Below are positions 5,155 through 12,780 of a stretch of 15,867 nt of DNA, one piece after another (position 1 is the stretch's first letter; each line of letters opens with the position of its first letter). This stretch comes from UBA11524 sp964547515. Lineage in GTDB: Bacteria > Bacillota > Clostridia > Christensenellales > Aristaeellaceae. The notes under the pieces are model-generated. The model was not told where the DNA came from. It was given only the letters and a program-made list of their open reading frames with translations, and ran no database searches. The DNA lies in assembly GCA_964547515.1 (NCBI GenBank), contig CAZJOA010000059.1:1-15867 (forward strand). Reading direction: 5' to 3'. The position numbers and the translations under genes are program-made.

Positions 5155-6198
5155 ATGAAGAAGTTTCTCGCCCTGCTCCTGACCGTGTGTGCGCTGCTGT
5201 CCGTGGCCGCCATGGCTTCTGCCGAGGATTACTACATCGGCATTTCCGTGTTTGACTATTCCAACAACTTCTCCGGCTACATCCGCAACGGCTTTGAGTT
5301 CTACGTCAAGGAGCTCAACGCTGGCGGCGGCGACAAGATCACCCTGCTCATCACCGACGGTGAGAACAACCAGGCCACCCAGACCGAGCGCATCGACACC
5401 ATGATCGCCCGCGGTGTGCAGGCCATCGTTGTGCAGCCGGTCGACTCCTCCGCCGCTGACACCATCGTCGCCAAGGCGCGCGAGGCCGGTATCCCCGTCA
5501 TCTTCTTCAACCGCATGCCCGAGCAGTATGTCCTGGAGAGCTACGACAAGTGCTACTATGTTGGCTCGAACGTGGTCTATCAGGGTCAGCTCCAGGGCGA
5601 AATGGTGTCCGATGCCTGGACGGCTGCCCAGGAGAAGTACGACACCAATGGCGACGGCATCCTCCAGTATGTGCTGCTGAAGGGCACGCCCGGCCATTCC
5701 GACGCCGAGGATCGCGCCAATGGCTATTACGAGGGTCTGGCGGCTTCCGGCATCAAGGTCGAAGAGCTGGCGCAGCAGAACGCCAACTGGAGCACCGCCA
5801 CCGCCAAGGACGTGACCGATACCTGGATCGGCCGCTATGGCGAGGGCATTGAGATGGTCGTGTCCGGCAACGATGCCATGGCCATGGGCGCTGTGGAAGC
5901 GCTGCGTGCCGCCGGCCTCATCACCGCGGAGAAGGCCATCCCCGTCATCGGCGTGAACGGCCTGCCCGAGGTGTCCGAGCTCATCAAGGACGGCACCATG
6001 CTGGGTTCTGTCCTGACCTCTCCCTACGGCATCTCCATGGCCTCCATCGACCTGGCTGTGAACAGCATCAAGGGCGTGGATGCCACCGAGGGCACGGCGT
6101 GGGAGCTGGAGAACGGCAAGATCGTCCGCATCCCCGAGACGAAGATCACCCTGGAGAACGTGGACGAAGCGGTGGATGCCTACAAGCTGGCTAACTGA
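5155..6198 (+). CDS. MglB-like periplasmic-type sugar-binding protein of an ABC transporter
   Basis: A 347-residue substrate-binding protein, close in length and sequence pattern to galactose/glucose-binding protein MglB. ATG 5155 follows AAGAGG and begins a Sec signal peptide (residues 1-23, ending ASA). No lipobox is seen; retention at the surface may need another anchor. The calcium loop is kept: D163, N165, D167, Q171 (DTNGDGILQ) and a matching Glu near 233. Several residues equivalent to the known MglB sugar contacts are kept: F39, N119, H181, D183, R187, W212, N239. Three are changed: MglB Asp14 is N37, Asp236 is N268, Asn256 is T288. The fold and role are clear; the ligand is probably not glucose or galactose. 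It is preceded and followed by strong hairpins, fitting a need for high expression. Confidence 0.93.
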   Translation: MKKFLALLLTVCALLSVAAMASAEDYYIGISVFDYSNNFSGYIRNGFEFYVKELNAGGGDKITLLITDGENNQATQTERIDTMIARGVQAIVVQPVDSSAADTIVAKAREAGIPVIFFNRMPEQYVLESYDKCYYVGSNVVYQGQLQGEMVSDAWTAAQEKYDTNGDGILQYVLLKGTPGHSDAEDRANGYYEGLAASGIKVEELAQQNANWSTATAKDVTDTWIGRYGEGIEMVVSGNDAMAMGAVEALRAAGLITAEKAIPVIGVNGLPEVSELIKDGTMLGSVLTSPYGISMASIDLAVNSIKGVDATEGTAWELENGKIVRIPETKITLENVDEAVDAYKLAN

Positions 6199-6230
6199 TC
6201 GCTTGCCAAACCTATCGGGGCATTGAGAAA

Positions 6231-6269
6231 CGGGACGGAGGGGGGACATGCGCGCCCCTCTCTGTCCCG
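6231..6269 (+). promoter_or_regulatory. strong hairpin after the binding-protein gene
   Basis: A 15 bp stem (6231-6245 with 6255-6269, two G-T pairs) has a 9-base loop. There is no T tract. Placed just after the binding-protein stop, it probably blocks 3' exonucleases so that this message outlasts that of the ATPase and permease, a common arrangement in sugar ABC operons. Confidence 0.6.
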
Positions 6270-6284
6270 CCCCGCAGCGCGGCT

Positions 6285-6324
6285 TCGCATATGCGGGGGG
6301 CGGAGAACTGCTCCGTATATGCGA
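6285..6324 (+). promoter_or_regulatory. second intercistronic hairpin before the ATPase gene
   Basis: TCGCATAT (6285-6292) pairs with ATATGCGA (6317-6324). Inside it CGGAG (6301-6305) pairs with CTCCG (6311-6315) around AACTG. The outer and inner stems are joined by an uneven internal loop. It lies about 35 bases before the ATPase ribosome site and may act with the first hairpin. Confidence 0.5.
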
Positions 6325-6375
6325 GGTCGCGAAAACATCTATCCATCCACCCGAAAGAAAGGAGGAGGCAGCATC

Positions 6376-7869
6376 GTGACAGATGCATATCTGCTTCAAA
6401 TGAAGGGGGTCAGCAAGCGCTTCGGCGGCGTTCAGGCGCTCAGGGACGTTCAGCTTGACCTCAGACCCGGTTCCGTCCACGCGCTCATGGGTGAAAACGG
6501 CGCGGGCAAATCCACATTGATGAAGTGCCTGTTCGGCCTGTACATCATGGATGAGGGCGAGATCCTTTTCAGAGGGAAGTCCGTCCGGTTCGCCGGGCCG
6601 AGCGAGGCGCTCAAGGCCGGTGTCGCCATGGTTCAGCAGGAGCTGGAGCAGGTGCAGGAGACCAGCGTGATGAACAACATCTTCCTGGGGCGATTCCCGC
6701 GGAAAGGGCCGTTCATCGACGACAAGAAGCTGTATGAGGACACAAAGGCGCTGCTGGAGGAATTCGACCTGCATATCGACCCGCGCGCGAAGATCAGCAG
6801 CCTGTCCGTGTCCATGAAGCAGATGGTGGACATCGTCAAGGCGGTGTCCTACGACGCGAGCGTGATCGTGCTGGATGAGCCGACCTCCTCGCTGACGGAA
6901 AAGGAGACGGAGCACCTCTTCGGGGTCATCGACCGGCTGAAGGCGCGGGGCTGCGGCATCATCTATATATCGCACAAGATGGACGAGGTGCTGAAGATCT
7001 CCGACACGGTGACCATCATGCGCGACGGACAGTGGATCGGCACGAATCCCACCAGGGACATGGATGTGGACACGCTGATCCAGATGATGGTCGCGCGCGA
7101 GATGAGCAACCGCTTCCCGCCCAAGACCCCGCACATCGGCGAGGTGTCCCTGCGCGTGTCCCACCTGACGACGGTCTATGCGCCCCAGGTGCGTGACCTG
7201 TCCTTTGAGGCGCACAGGGGCGAGGTGTTAGGCATCGCCGGACTGGTGGGCGCGGGTCGCACGGAGCTGCTGGAGAGCATCTTCGGCCTGCGAAAGATCG
7301 CGTCCGGCGAGATATTCATCGGCGGCGAGAAATACGACCACAGGAAGCCCCCCAAGGAGGTGGGGCTGACGCTGCTGACGGAGGAACGCCGCGCCACGGG
7401 CATCTTCCCCCTGCTGGACATCCGGTGGAACACGGTGTCCTCCAGCCTGGACAAGGTGCTGAACAAATTCGGCCTGATCTCCGAAAGGCTGGTGGAGGAA
7501 AAGACCCAATGGGCGGTGGATGCCATGCGCATCAAGGCGGAAAGCCACCGCACGCTCATCAGCAACCTGTCCGGCGGCAATCAGCAGAAGGTGCTGCTGG
7601 GACGCTGCCTGCTCAACGATCCGCAGATACTGCTGCTGGACGAGCCGACGCGCGGCATCGACGTGGGCGCAAAGTACGAGATCTATCAGCTGATCCTGGA
7701 GCTGGCCAGCCAGGGCCGCACGGTGCTCTTCGTGTCCTCCGAGATGCAGGAGCTGATGGGCGTGGCCGACCGCATCATGGTCATGAGCGGCGGACGCTGT
7801 GCGGGGATCATCCCTGCTGCAGGGGCGACGCAGGAGGAGATCCTGCGGCTGGCCGCGATGTACGTCTGA
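6376..7869 (+). CDS. MglA-like sugar ABC transporter ATPase with two nucleotide-binding domains
   Basis: A 497-residue double ATPase of the carbohydrate-uptake CUT2 (RbsA/MglA/XylG) family, energising import on the cytoplasmic face. I chose GTG 6376 because AAAGGAGGAGG lies seven bases ahead; the upstream in-frame ATG at 6223 runs through the hairpin region. N-terminal domain: Walker A G39-T47 (GENGAGKST), signature-like SLSVSMKQM (142-150), Walker B IVLDEPT ending at T170. C-terminal domain: Walker A-like GLVGAGRTE (289-297) lacking the Lys, signature LSGGNQQK (398-405), Walker B LLLDEPTRG (419-427). Loss of the second Walker A Lys is normal in this family. The first signature lacks the usual Gly-Gln pair. 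The permease follows after 22 bases. Confidence 0.93.
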   Translation: MTDAYLLQMKGVSKRFGGVQALRDVQLDLRPGSVHALMGENGAGKSTLMKCLFGLYIMDEGEILFRGKSVRFAGPSEALKAGVAMVQQELEQVQETSVMNNIFLGRFPRKGPFIDDKKLYEDTKALLEEFDLHIDPRAKISSLSVSMKQMVDIVKAVSYDASVIVLDEPTSSLTEKETEHLFGVIDRLKARGCGIIYISHKMDEVLKISDTVTIMRDGQWIGTNPTRDMDVDTLIQMMVAREMSNRFPPKTPHIGEVSLRVSHLTTVYAPQVRDLSFEAHRGEVLGIAGLVGAGRTELLESIFGLRKIASGEIFIGGEKYDHRKPPKEVGLTLLTEERRATGIFPLLDIRWNTVSSSLDKVLNKFGLISERLVEEKTQWAVDAMRIKAESHRTLISNLSGGNQQKVLLGRCLLNDPQILLLDEPTRGIDVGAKYEIYQLILELASQGRTVLFVSSEMQELMGVADRIMVMSGGRCAGIIPAAGATQEEILRLAAMYV

Positions 7870-7891
7870 ATCAAATAGGGAGGGAATCATC

Positions 7892-8914
7892 ATGACAACT
7901 GCTGCCCCCGTGCAGAAAAAGAAAATCGGCAACCTGATGATGCAGAACGCCATCTATCTGGCGCTGGCCGTCATCGTGATCGTGATCGTGGCGATCGAGC
8001 CTTCGTTCCTGTCGCTGCGCAATTTCTCCAACATCCTGGCGCAGTCCGCGCCCAAGCTGATCCTCGCCCTGGGTGTGGCGGGCACGCTGATCCTGGGCGG
8101 CACGGACCTGTCCGCCGGCAGCCTGGTGGGCATGGGCGGTGTCATCTGCGCGTCCCTGCTGCAAAGCGCTTCCTATTCGCTGCGCATCTTCTCCGATATG
8201 CCCGTGTTGCCCCTCATCGTGCCGCTGCTCATCGCGATCGTGGTGTGCTGCGCGTTCCAGGCGCTGCATTCGTTCCTGGTGTCCACGCTGAAGATCGCCC
8301 CGTTCATCGCGTCCCTGGGCATGCAGATGCTGGTCTATGGTGCCATGTCCCTGTATTTTGACGGCATCAACCATTCCTCCCCCATCGGCGGACTGGACAG
8401 CCGCTACACCAGCTTTGCGCAGGGCGGCTTCTACATCGGCGCATTCCGCGTGCCCTACATCGCCCTGTATGCCATCGCGGTGGCGATCATCTTCTGGATC
8501 GTGTGGAACAAGACCACCATCGGCCGCAACATGTTCGCCGTGGGCGGCAATCCCGAGGCGGCCATCGTCTCCGGCATCAACAACAAGAAGGTCTACCTCA
8601 TCATCTACCTGCTGGCGGGCGTGTGCTGTGCCTTCGCCGGATTCCTGGATGCGGGGCGCACCGGCTCTGCCACCAACCTCCTGGGTGACGGCTATCAGAT
8701 GGATGCCATTGCGGCCTGCGTGGTCGGCGGCATCTCCATGCGCGGCGGCATCGGCAAGATCAGCGGTGTCATCATCGGCGTGCTGATCTTCCAGGTCATC
8801 AACTACGGCCTGATCTACGTCGGCGTGAACATCTATGTGCAGTACCTCATCCGCGGCGCGATCATCCTCTTCGCCATTGCCATCGACACCCAGAAGTACA
8901 TCCGGAAACGGTGA
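7892..8914 (+). CDS. MglC/RbsC-like sugar ABC transporter permease
   Basis: A 340-residue integral membrane permease of the CUT2 family. ATG 7892 is preceded by AGGGAGGGA. A short polar N-terminus leads into the first membrane segment (IYLALAVIVIVIVAI). Family-typical blocks follow: LRNFSNILAQSAPKLILALG, GGTDLSAGSLVGMGG, and near the C-terminus ACVVGGISMRGGIGKISG. About eight to ten hydrophobic segments are visible. The last residues (TQKYIRKR) are basic, as expected for the cytoplasmic side. With the binding protein and ATPase it forms a complete importer that delivers an unphosphorylated sugar. The next gene starts six bases after the stop, so translation is probably coupled. Confidence 0.93.
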   Translation: MTTAAPVQKKKIGNLMMQNAIYLALAVIVIVIVAIEPSFLSLRNFSNILAQSAPKLILALGVAGTLILGGTDLSAGSLVGMGGVICASLLQSASYSLRIFSDMPVLPLIVPLLIAIVVCCAFQALHSFLVSTLKIAPFIASLGMQMLVYGAMSLYFDGINHSSPIGGLDSRYTSFAQGGFYIGAFRVPYIALYAIAVAIIFWIVWNKTTIGRNMFAVGGNPEAAIVSGINNKKVYLIIYLLAGVCCAFAGFLDAGRTGSATNLLGDGYQMDAIAACVVGGISMRGGIGKISGVIIGVLIFQVINYGLIYVGVNIYVQYLIRGAIILFAIAIDTQKYIRKR

Positions 8915-8919
8915 TAACG

Positions 8920-9951
8920 ATGAAAGCGGCAGTATTGAAGCAATTCGGACAGCCCCTCGTCGTGGAGGACTGCCCCATCCCCACCCCCGGCGCAGGGGAA
9001 GCGCTCATCCGCGTCATGGCCAGCGGACTCTGCATGACCGACTGCCACATCCAGGAGGGCATGATCGCATCGGTTCGCCTGCCCTATGTCCCCGGGCACG
9101 AAATGGCAGGCATCGTCGAGGCGTACGGCCCATTTGCGGCGGATGAACGCATCCCCTTGGGGACGCATGTGGTCTGCGGCATCGACATCACCTGCGGACA
9201 CTGCACCCCCTGCCGCACCGGGCGCGAAAACCTGTGCCGGCGGCGCGTGCGCATCGGCTTTGAACGCAGCGGCTCCCACGCGGAGTACGCCGTCGTCCCC
9301 GTGGCGAACCTCTATCCCATCGCCGAGCATGTGCCCTTCGCGCAGGCCTGCGTCATCCCCGATGCCGTGGCCTGCATGTACCATGCCATTGCGGACATCG
9401 GGTGTGTCCGGCGCGGCGAAAGAGCCATGATCTTCGGCGTGGGCGGATTGGGACTGCAGGGCGTGCAGATGCTCCGGCACATGGGCGCTGAGGTCATCGC
9501 GGTGGCGCGCAGCGAGGCCAAGCTGGCCGAGGCGCAGCGCCTGGGTGCACAGCATGTCATCCGCAACAGCGGCGTGGAGCTGGCCGAGACGATCAGCGAC
9601 CTGACCGGCGGGGAAATGGCGGATGTCATTTTCGACCTGGTGGGAAAGCAGGATACCTATGGTCTTTTGTTGAATTGTTTACGGCCGGGCGGTCGGATCG
9701 TGGCGATGGCGTATGCCGCGCCGCAGTTCGCCGGGAACTATCAGGAGCTTGTTATCAAGGAAAAGCAGATCCTGGGTCTTCGCGGGTCGACCCGGCAGAA
9801 CATGCTGGATGTGATCCGCATGGTGGAGACGGGCGTGCTCGTCCCCGCCGTGACGGGGGAATACCGGCTGACGGAGATCAATCAGGCGCTGGACGATCTG
9901 CGGGAAAGTAAGAGCCTGGGCAGAAGTGTTATCACCTTCGAAAAAGGGTGA
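8920..9951 (+). CDS. zinc-dependent medium-chain alcohol/polyol dehydrogenase (first of two)
   Basis: A 343-residue medium-chain dehydrogenase. ATG 8920 (MKAAVLKQFG) is the usual family start and has GGTGAT ahead of it; an in-frame GTG at 8911 is less likely. The GroES-like part carries catalytic zinc ligand C38 (GLCMTDCH) and the H60-E61 pair (GHEMAG). Structural zinc ligands C92, C95, C98 and C106 (TCGHCTPCRTGRENLC) are all present. The cofactor domain has GVGGLGLQ. The second strand ends AVARSE, with Arg where NAD-specific members have Asp, which may mean NADP use. It likely oxidises a hydroxyl of the imported sugar or its product. The exact substrate cannot be read from sequence. Confidence 0.9.
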   Translation: MKAAVLKQFGQPLVVEDCPIPTPGAGEALIRVMASGLCMTDCHIQEGMIASVRLPYVPGHEMAGIVEAYGPFAADERIPLGTHVVCGIDITCGHCTPCRTGRENLCRRRVRIGFERSGSHAEYAVVPVANLYPIAEHVPFAQACVIPDAVACMYHAIADIGCVRRGERAMIFGVGGLGLQGVQMLRHMGAEVIAVARSEAKLAEAQRLGAQHVIRNSGVELAETISDLTGGEMADVIFDLVGKQDTYGLLLNCLRPGGRIVAMAYAAPQFAGNYQELVIKEKQILGLRGSTRQNMLDVIRMVETGVLVPAVTGEYRLTEINQALDDLRESKSLGRSVITFEKG

Positions 9952-9986
9952 CGGCTCGATAAGCATGAAGAAAGGCGGTTCTCACA

Positions 9987-10712
9987 ATGCAGAAAAAGGA
10001 GAATATTTCCGAACAGGTCTACAAGGAATTGTTCCAGATGATCCTGAAGGGGAACTATTCGGCAGGGGATCGCATCCCCTCCGAGAGCGAGCTGAAGGAG
10101 CACTTTAATTGCAGCCGGAACACCATCCGCGGCGCGATCAAGCGGCTGGATGTGCTGGGCATCGTGGAGACCCGGCAGGGCGGCGGCACCTATGTGAAGA
10201 ACATCGGCGTGAATGCCTATCTGAATTCGTTCGTGCCCAGCCTTCTGGTGGGGGCGGAGGACCTGATGAGCCTGATGATGTTCCGCCGGGGCGTGGAGGT
10301 GACGGCAGCGCGTCTGGCCGCGATGAACGCCACCGAGGAGGACATCCGCACCATGCAGGCGTATTTCGACCATGTGGATCAGGCGCCGGTGGATGCCAAT
10401 GACTTCGCCCATGCCACCAGCCATTTCCACACCCTCATCGCGCAGGCCTCCCAGAATCAGATCCTCAAGTCCGTCCTGGAGATCATCCACTGGATCATCA
10501 CCTCCCGCATGGCGGATTTCCAGGCCTTCCGCAAGGACCCCAGCGAATCGATCTACTACCACCGCATGGTGTTCATGTGCATCAAGAACCATAAGCCCGA
10601 TGAGGCGGCCTACATGATGGATCGGCATATGGAGACGCTGATCCAGCGCGTGGTGGCCTTCATCGAATACAAGAAGGAACAGAGTGAGGCAGGGGGGGAT
10701 GGCGATGCGTAA
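9987..10712 (+). CDS. GntR-family transcriptional regulator with FCD ligand domain (FadR subfamily)
   Basis: A 241-residue regulator. Residues about 7-72 are a GntR winged helix (GDRIPSESELKEHFNCSRNT, then RGAIKRLDVLGIV and RQGGGTYV). Residues about 90-222 are an all-helical FCD domain. FCD proteins usually bind a metal through one Asp and three His. The His are present (H148 in HFHTLI, H192 in YYHRM, H214 in DRHMETL), but the Asp four residues before the first His appears to be Thr (T144). Lying inside the operon, it probably senses a pathway intermediate, often a sugar acid in this family, and controls the operon promoter, where TNGTNNNACNA-like sites occur. It overlaps the next gene by 8 bases. 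Confidence 0.92.
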   Translation: MQKKENISEQVYKELFQMILKGNYSAGDRIPSESELKEHFNCSRNTIRGAIKRLDVLGIVETRQGGGTYVKNIGVNAYLNSFVPSLLVGAEDLMSLMMFRRGVEVTAARLAAMNATEEDIRTMQAYFDHVDQAPVDANDFAHATSHFHTLIAQASQNQILKSVLEIIHWIITSRMADFQAFRKDPSESIYYHRMVFMCIKNHKPDEAAYMMDRHMETLIQRVVAFIEYKKEQSEAGGDGDA

Positions 10713-11655
10713 CAGCGTTGTTATCATCGGCAGCGGCATGATGGGCAGCAGCATCGGCGCAATGTCGGCGCTGGCGGGGAATCCCACCATCCTGGTGGAC
10801 GTGAGCGCGGAAAGGGCGCAGCAGGGTCGCGAGGCGGCGCTGAAGGCCATCCGCCTGCGCACCGAGAACGGCCTGAACACCGCCTATGAGGCGGAACGTG
10901 CCGAGGTGCTGCTGGAGACCTCGGCCGATCGGGACACCGCGCTGGAGCGTGCCCGCCTGGTGATCGAGGCCATTGTGGAAAAGCTGGACGTGAAGCAGCG
11001 GGTGTTCGCCCAGATGGACGCGCTGCTGCCGCGTGACGTGCCGATCTGCAGCAACACCAGCGGCTTGCGCATCACGGACATCGCGCGGGACTGCCGTCAC
11101 CCCGAGAGAACCATGACCACGCATTTCTGGCTGCCGGCGCATCTTGTGCCTCTGGTGGAGGTGGTCATGGGGGACAGGACGGAGCGTGTTCTGGCCGAGC
11201 GGGTGCAGGCGGAGCTGCGCACATGGAAGAAAGCCCCCGTCCTGGTGACGAAGGATCTGCCCGGACAGCTGGCGAACCGCATCTTCCAGGCCATCATCCG
11301 CGAAGCCATCGCCATCGTGTCCTCCGGGCTGGCCAGTGCGGAGGATGTGGACACCGCCATCAGCTGCGGCATGGCCATGCGCTTCCCGGAATGGGGGCCG
11401 CTGCGCCATCTGGATGCCATCGGGCTGGATCTTGGACTGTCTGTACAGAACACGGTGCTGCCCGACATCAGCACAGAACAGAAGGCGAACCCCTACCTGG
11501 AGCAGCTGGTGGCGGACGGTCACCTGGGCGCAGCCGCCGGAAAGGGCTTCTATGACTATGCCACGGACGATATGGAGACCTGCAAGCAGCGGCGGGATGC
11601 CTTCATCATCGAGGCCGTGAAGATCAAGGACAAGATCGACCATACCATCCCTTAA
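10705..11655 (+). CDS. 3-hydroxyacid dehydrogenase of the HCDH / L-gulonate 3-dehydrogenase family
   Basis: A 316-residue NAD-dependent beta-hydroxyacid dehydrogenase. I chose ATG 10705 because a purine-rich G-run (10691-10698) is spaced six bases ahead; ATG 10699 would be too close. The Rossmann motif is IIGSGMMGSS (7-16), and D32 at the end of the second strand indicates NAD. Catalytic residues of 3-hydroxyacyl-CoA dehydrogenase have equivalents at the right spacing: S119 (SNTS), H140 (THFWLPAH), E152 (LVEVV) and N191 (LANRIFQ). The helical C-terminal domain ends with AAAGKGFYDY. Acyl-CoA, gulonate and carnitine dehydrogenases share this build. In a sugar operon with a lactonase, oxidation of an aldonate at C3 is the best guess. 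Confidence 0.88.
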   Translation: MRNSVVIIGSGMMGSSIGAMSALAGNPTILVDVSAERAQQGREAALKAIRLRTENGLNTAYEAERAEVLLETSADRDTALERARLVIEAIVEKLDVKQRVFAQMDALLPRDVPICSNTSGLRITDIARDCRHPERTMTTHFWLPAHLVPLVEVVMGDRTERVLAERVQAELRTWKKAPVLVTKDLPGQLANRIFQAIIREAIAIVSSGLASAEDVDTAISCGMAMRFPEWGPLRHLDAIGLDLGLSVQNTVLPDISTEQKANPYLEQLVADGHLGAAAGKGFYDYATDDMETCKQRRDAFIIEAVKIKDKIDHTIP

Positions 11656-11685
11656 TCACCGCTTGAATGAGGAAGGAGAACTCCC

Positions 11686-12780
11686 ATGCGATATGAGATC
11701 CCCAAGACCATGAAGGCCTGTGTGCTGACAGGCCCCGGCACGTTCGAGATCCAATCCGACGTGCCCGTCCCCCAGCCCGGTGAGGGTGAGGTGCTCTGCA
11801 AGATCGGCGGCGTGGCCATCTGCGGCTCTGATCCGGGCGTGTTTGATGGCCATCTCGCCGGTGAATGGCCGCCCCGTTACCCCTTCATCGCCGGACACGA
11901 GTGGGCTGGCCGCATCGTGCAGGTGGGTGAGGGCGTGACGGACTTCCAGGTCGGCGACCGCGTTGCCGGCGAAGCGCACAAGGGCTGCGGACATTGCCGC
12001 ATGTGCCTGGAGGGACGCTACACCCTCTGCCTCAACTATGGCAACAACACCGCCGGACACCGGCATTACGGCTTTGTGGACAATGGCGCATACGCACAGT
12101 ACTGCGTGTTCCACACCAAGTCCATCACGCCCCTGCCCGATGGCATCCTGTACAAGGAAGCGGCCATGTGCGACACGGGCGGCGTGGCGATGCACGGCGT
12201 GGAGATCGCCGGGATCATCCCGGGCGGCACGGTGGCGATCATCGGCCCGGGGCCCATCGGCATGATGGCGATGAAGCTCGCCCGCGCGATGGGTGCAGGC
12301 CGGGTTATCGTGGTGGGACGCGGCTCGCGTCTGCTTTCGGCGCAGAAGCTGGGATGCAGCGACGCGGTGGACTTCACCAAGGTCGACCCTGTCGCCGCGG
12401 TGCGCGAAATGACGGGCGATTTGGGCGTGGACGCGGTGTTCGAGTGCTCCGGCGCGAACGGGACGATCGCCCAGGCCTGCCGGATGTGCCGCAAGGGCGG
12501 CAAGGTCGTGCTGCTGGGCGTGCCCAGCGAGGAGCACGATGAGCCGATCCCCTTCAAGTATGTGACGCATAACGAGATCGAGATCTCCGGCTCGCGCGCC
12601 AATCCCAATGTCAGCTGGAAGCTGCTGAGCATGATCCACAACGGCAATATCGAGGTGAAGGATCTGGTGACGCACACCTTCCCGCTGGACGAAATGGACA
12701 AGGCGATGGATGTGTTCGTCAACCGCAAGGAAAACGTGATGAAGGTCGTCATCTATCCCAACGGCGGCGAGGAAGTGTGA
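11686..12780 (+). CDS. zinc-dependent medium-chain dehydrogenase, sorbitol/threonine dehydrogenase-like (second of two)
   Basis: A 364-residue medium-chain dehydrogenase with an AAGGAGAA ribosome site. Catalytic zinc ligand C46 lies in AICGSDP, and H71-E72 in AGHEWAG. The structural zinc set is C101, C104, C107 and C115 (GCGHCRMCLEGRYTLC). The cofactor motif IGPGPIGMM is followed by VVGRGSR, where Arg again replaces the acidic residue common in NAD enzymes. It is closer to polyol and threonine dehydrogenases than the enzyme at 8920, and the two are clearly different subfamilies, so they probably act at different steps or carbons. Its stop codon shares a base with the lactonase start, implying coupled translation. 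Confidence 0.9.
   Translation: MRYEIPKTMKACVLTGPGTFEIQSDVPVPQPGEGEVLCKIGGVAICGSDPGVFDGHLAGEWPPRYPFIAGHEWAGRIVQVGEGVTDFQVGDRVAGEAHKGCGHCRMCLEGRYTLCLNYGNNTAGHRHYGFVDNGAYAQYCVFHTKSITPLPDGILYKEAAMCDTGGVAMHGVEIAGIIPGGTVAIIGPGPIGMMAMKLARAMGAGRVIVVGRGSRLLSAQKLGCSDAVDFTKVDPVAAVREMTGDLGVDAVFECSGANGTIAQACRMCRKGGKVVLLGVPSEEHDEPIPFKYVTHNEIEISGSRANPNVSWKLLSMIHNGNIEVKDLVTHTFPLDEMDKAMDVFVNRKENVMKVVIYPNGGEEV

Noticed and set aside
5134..7215. Very long minus-strand open frame (693 codons) opposite the binding protein and ATPase
   Set aside because: A shadow frame typical of GC-rich coding DNA. It crosses two real genes and two hairpins, and its His/Gly/Val-rich translation matches no family.
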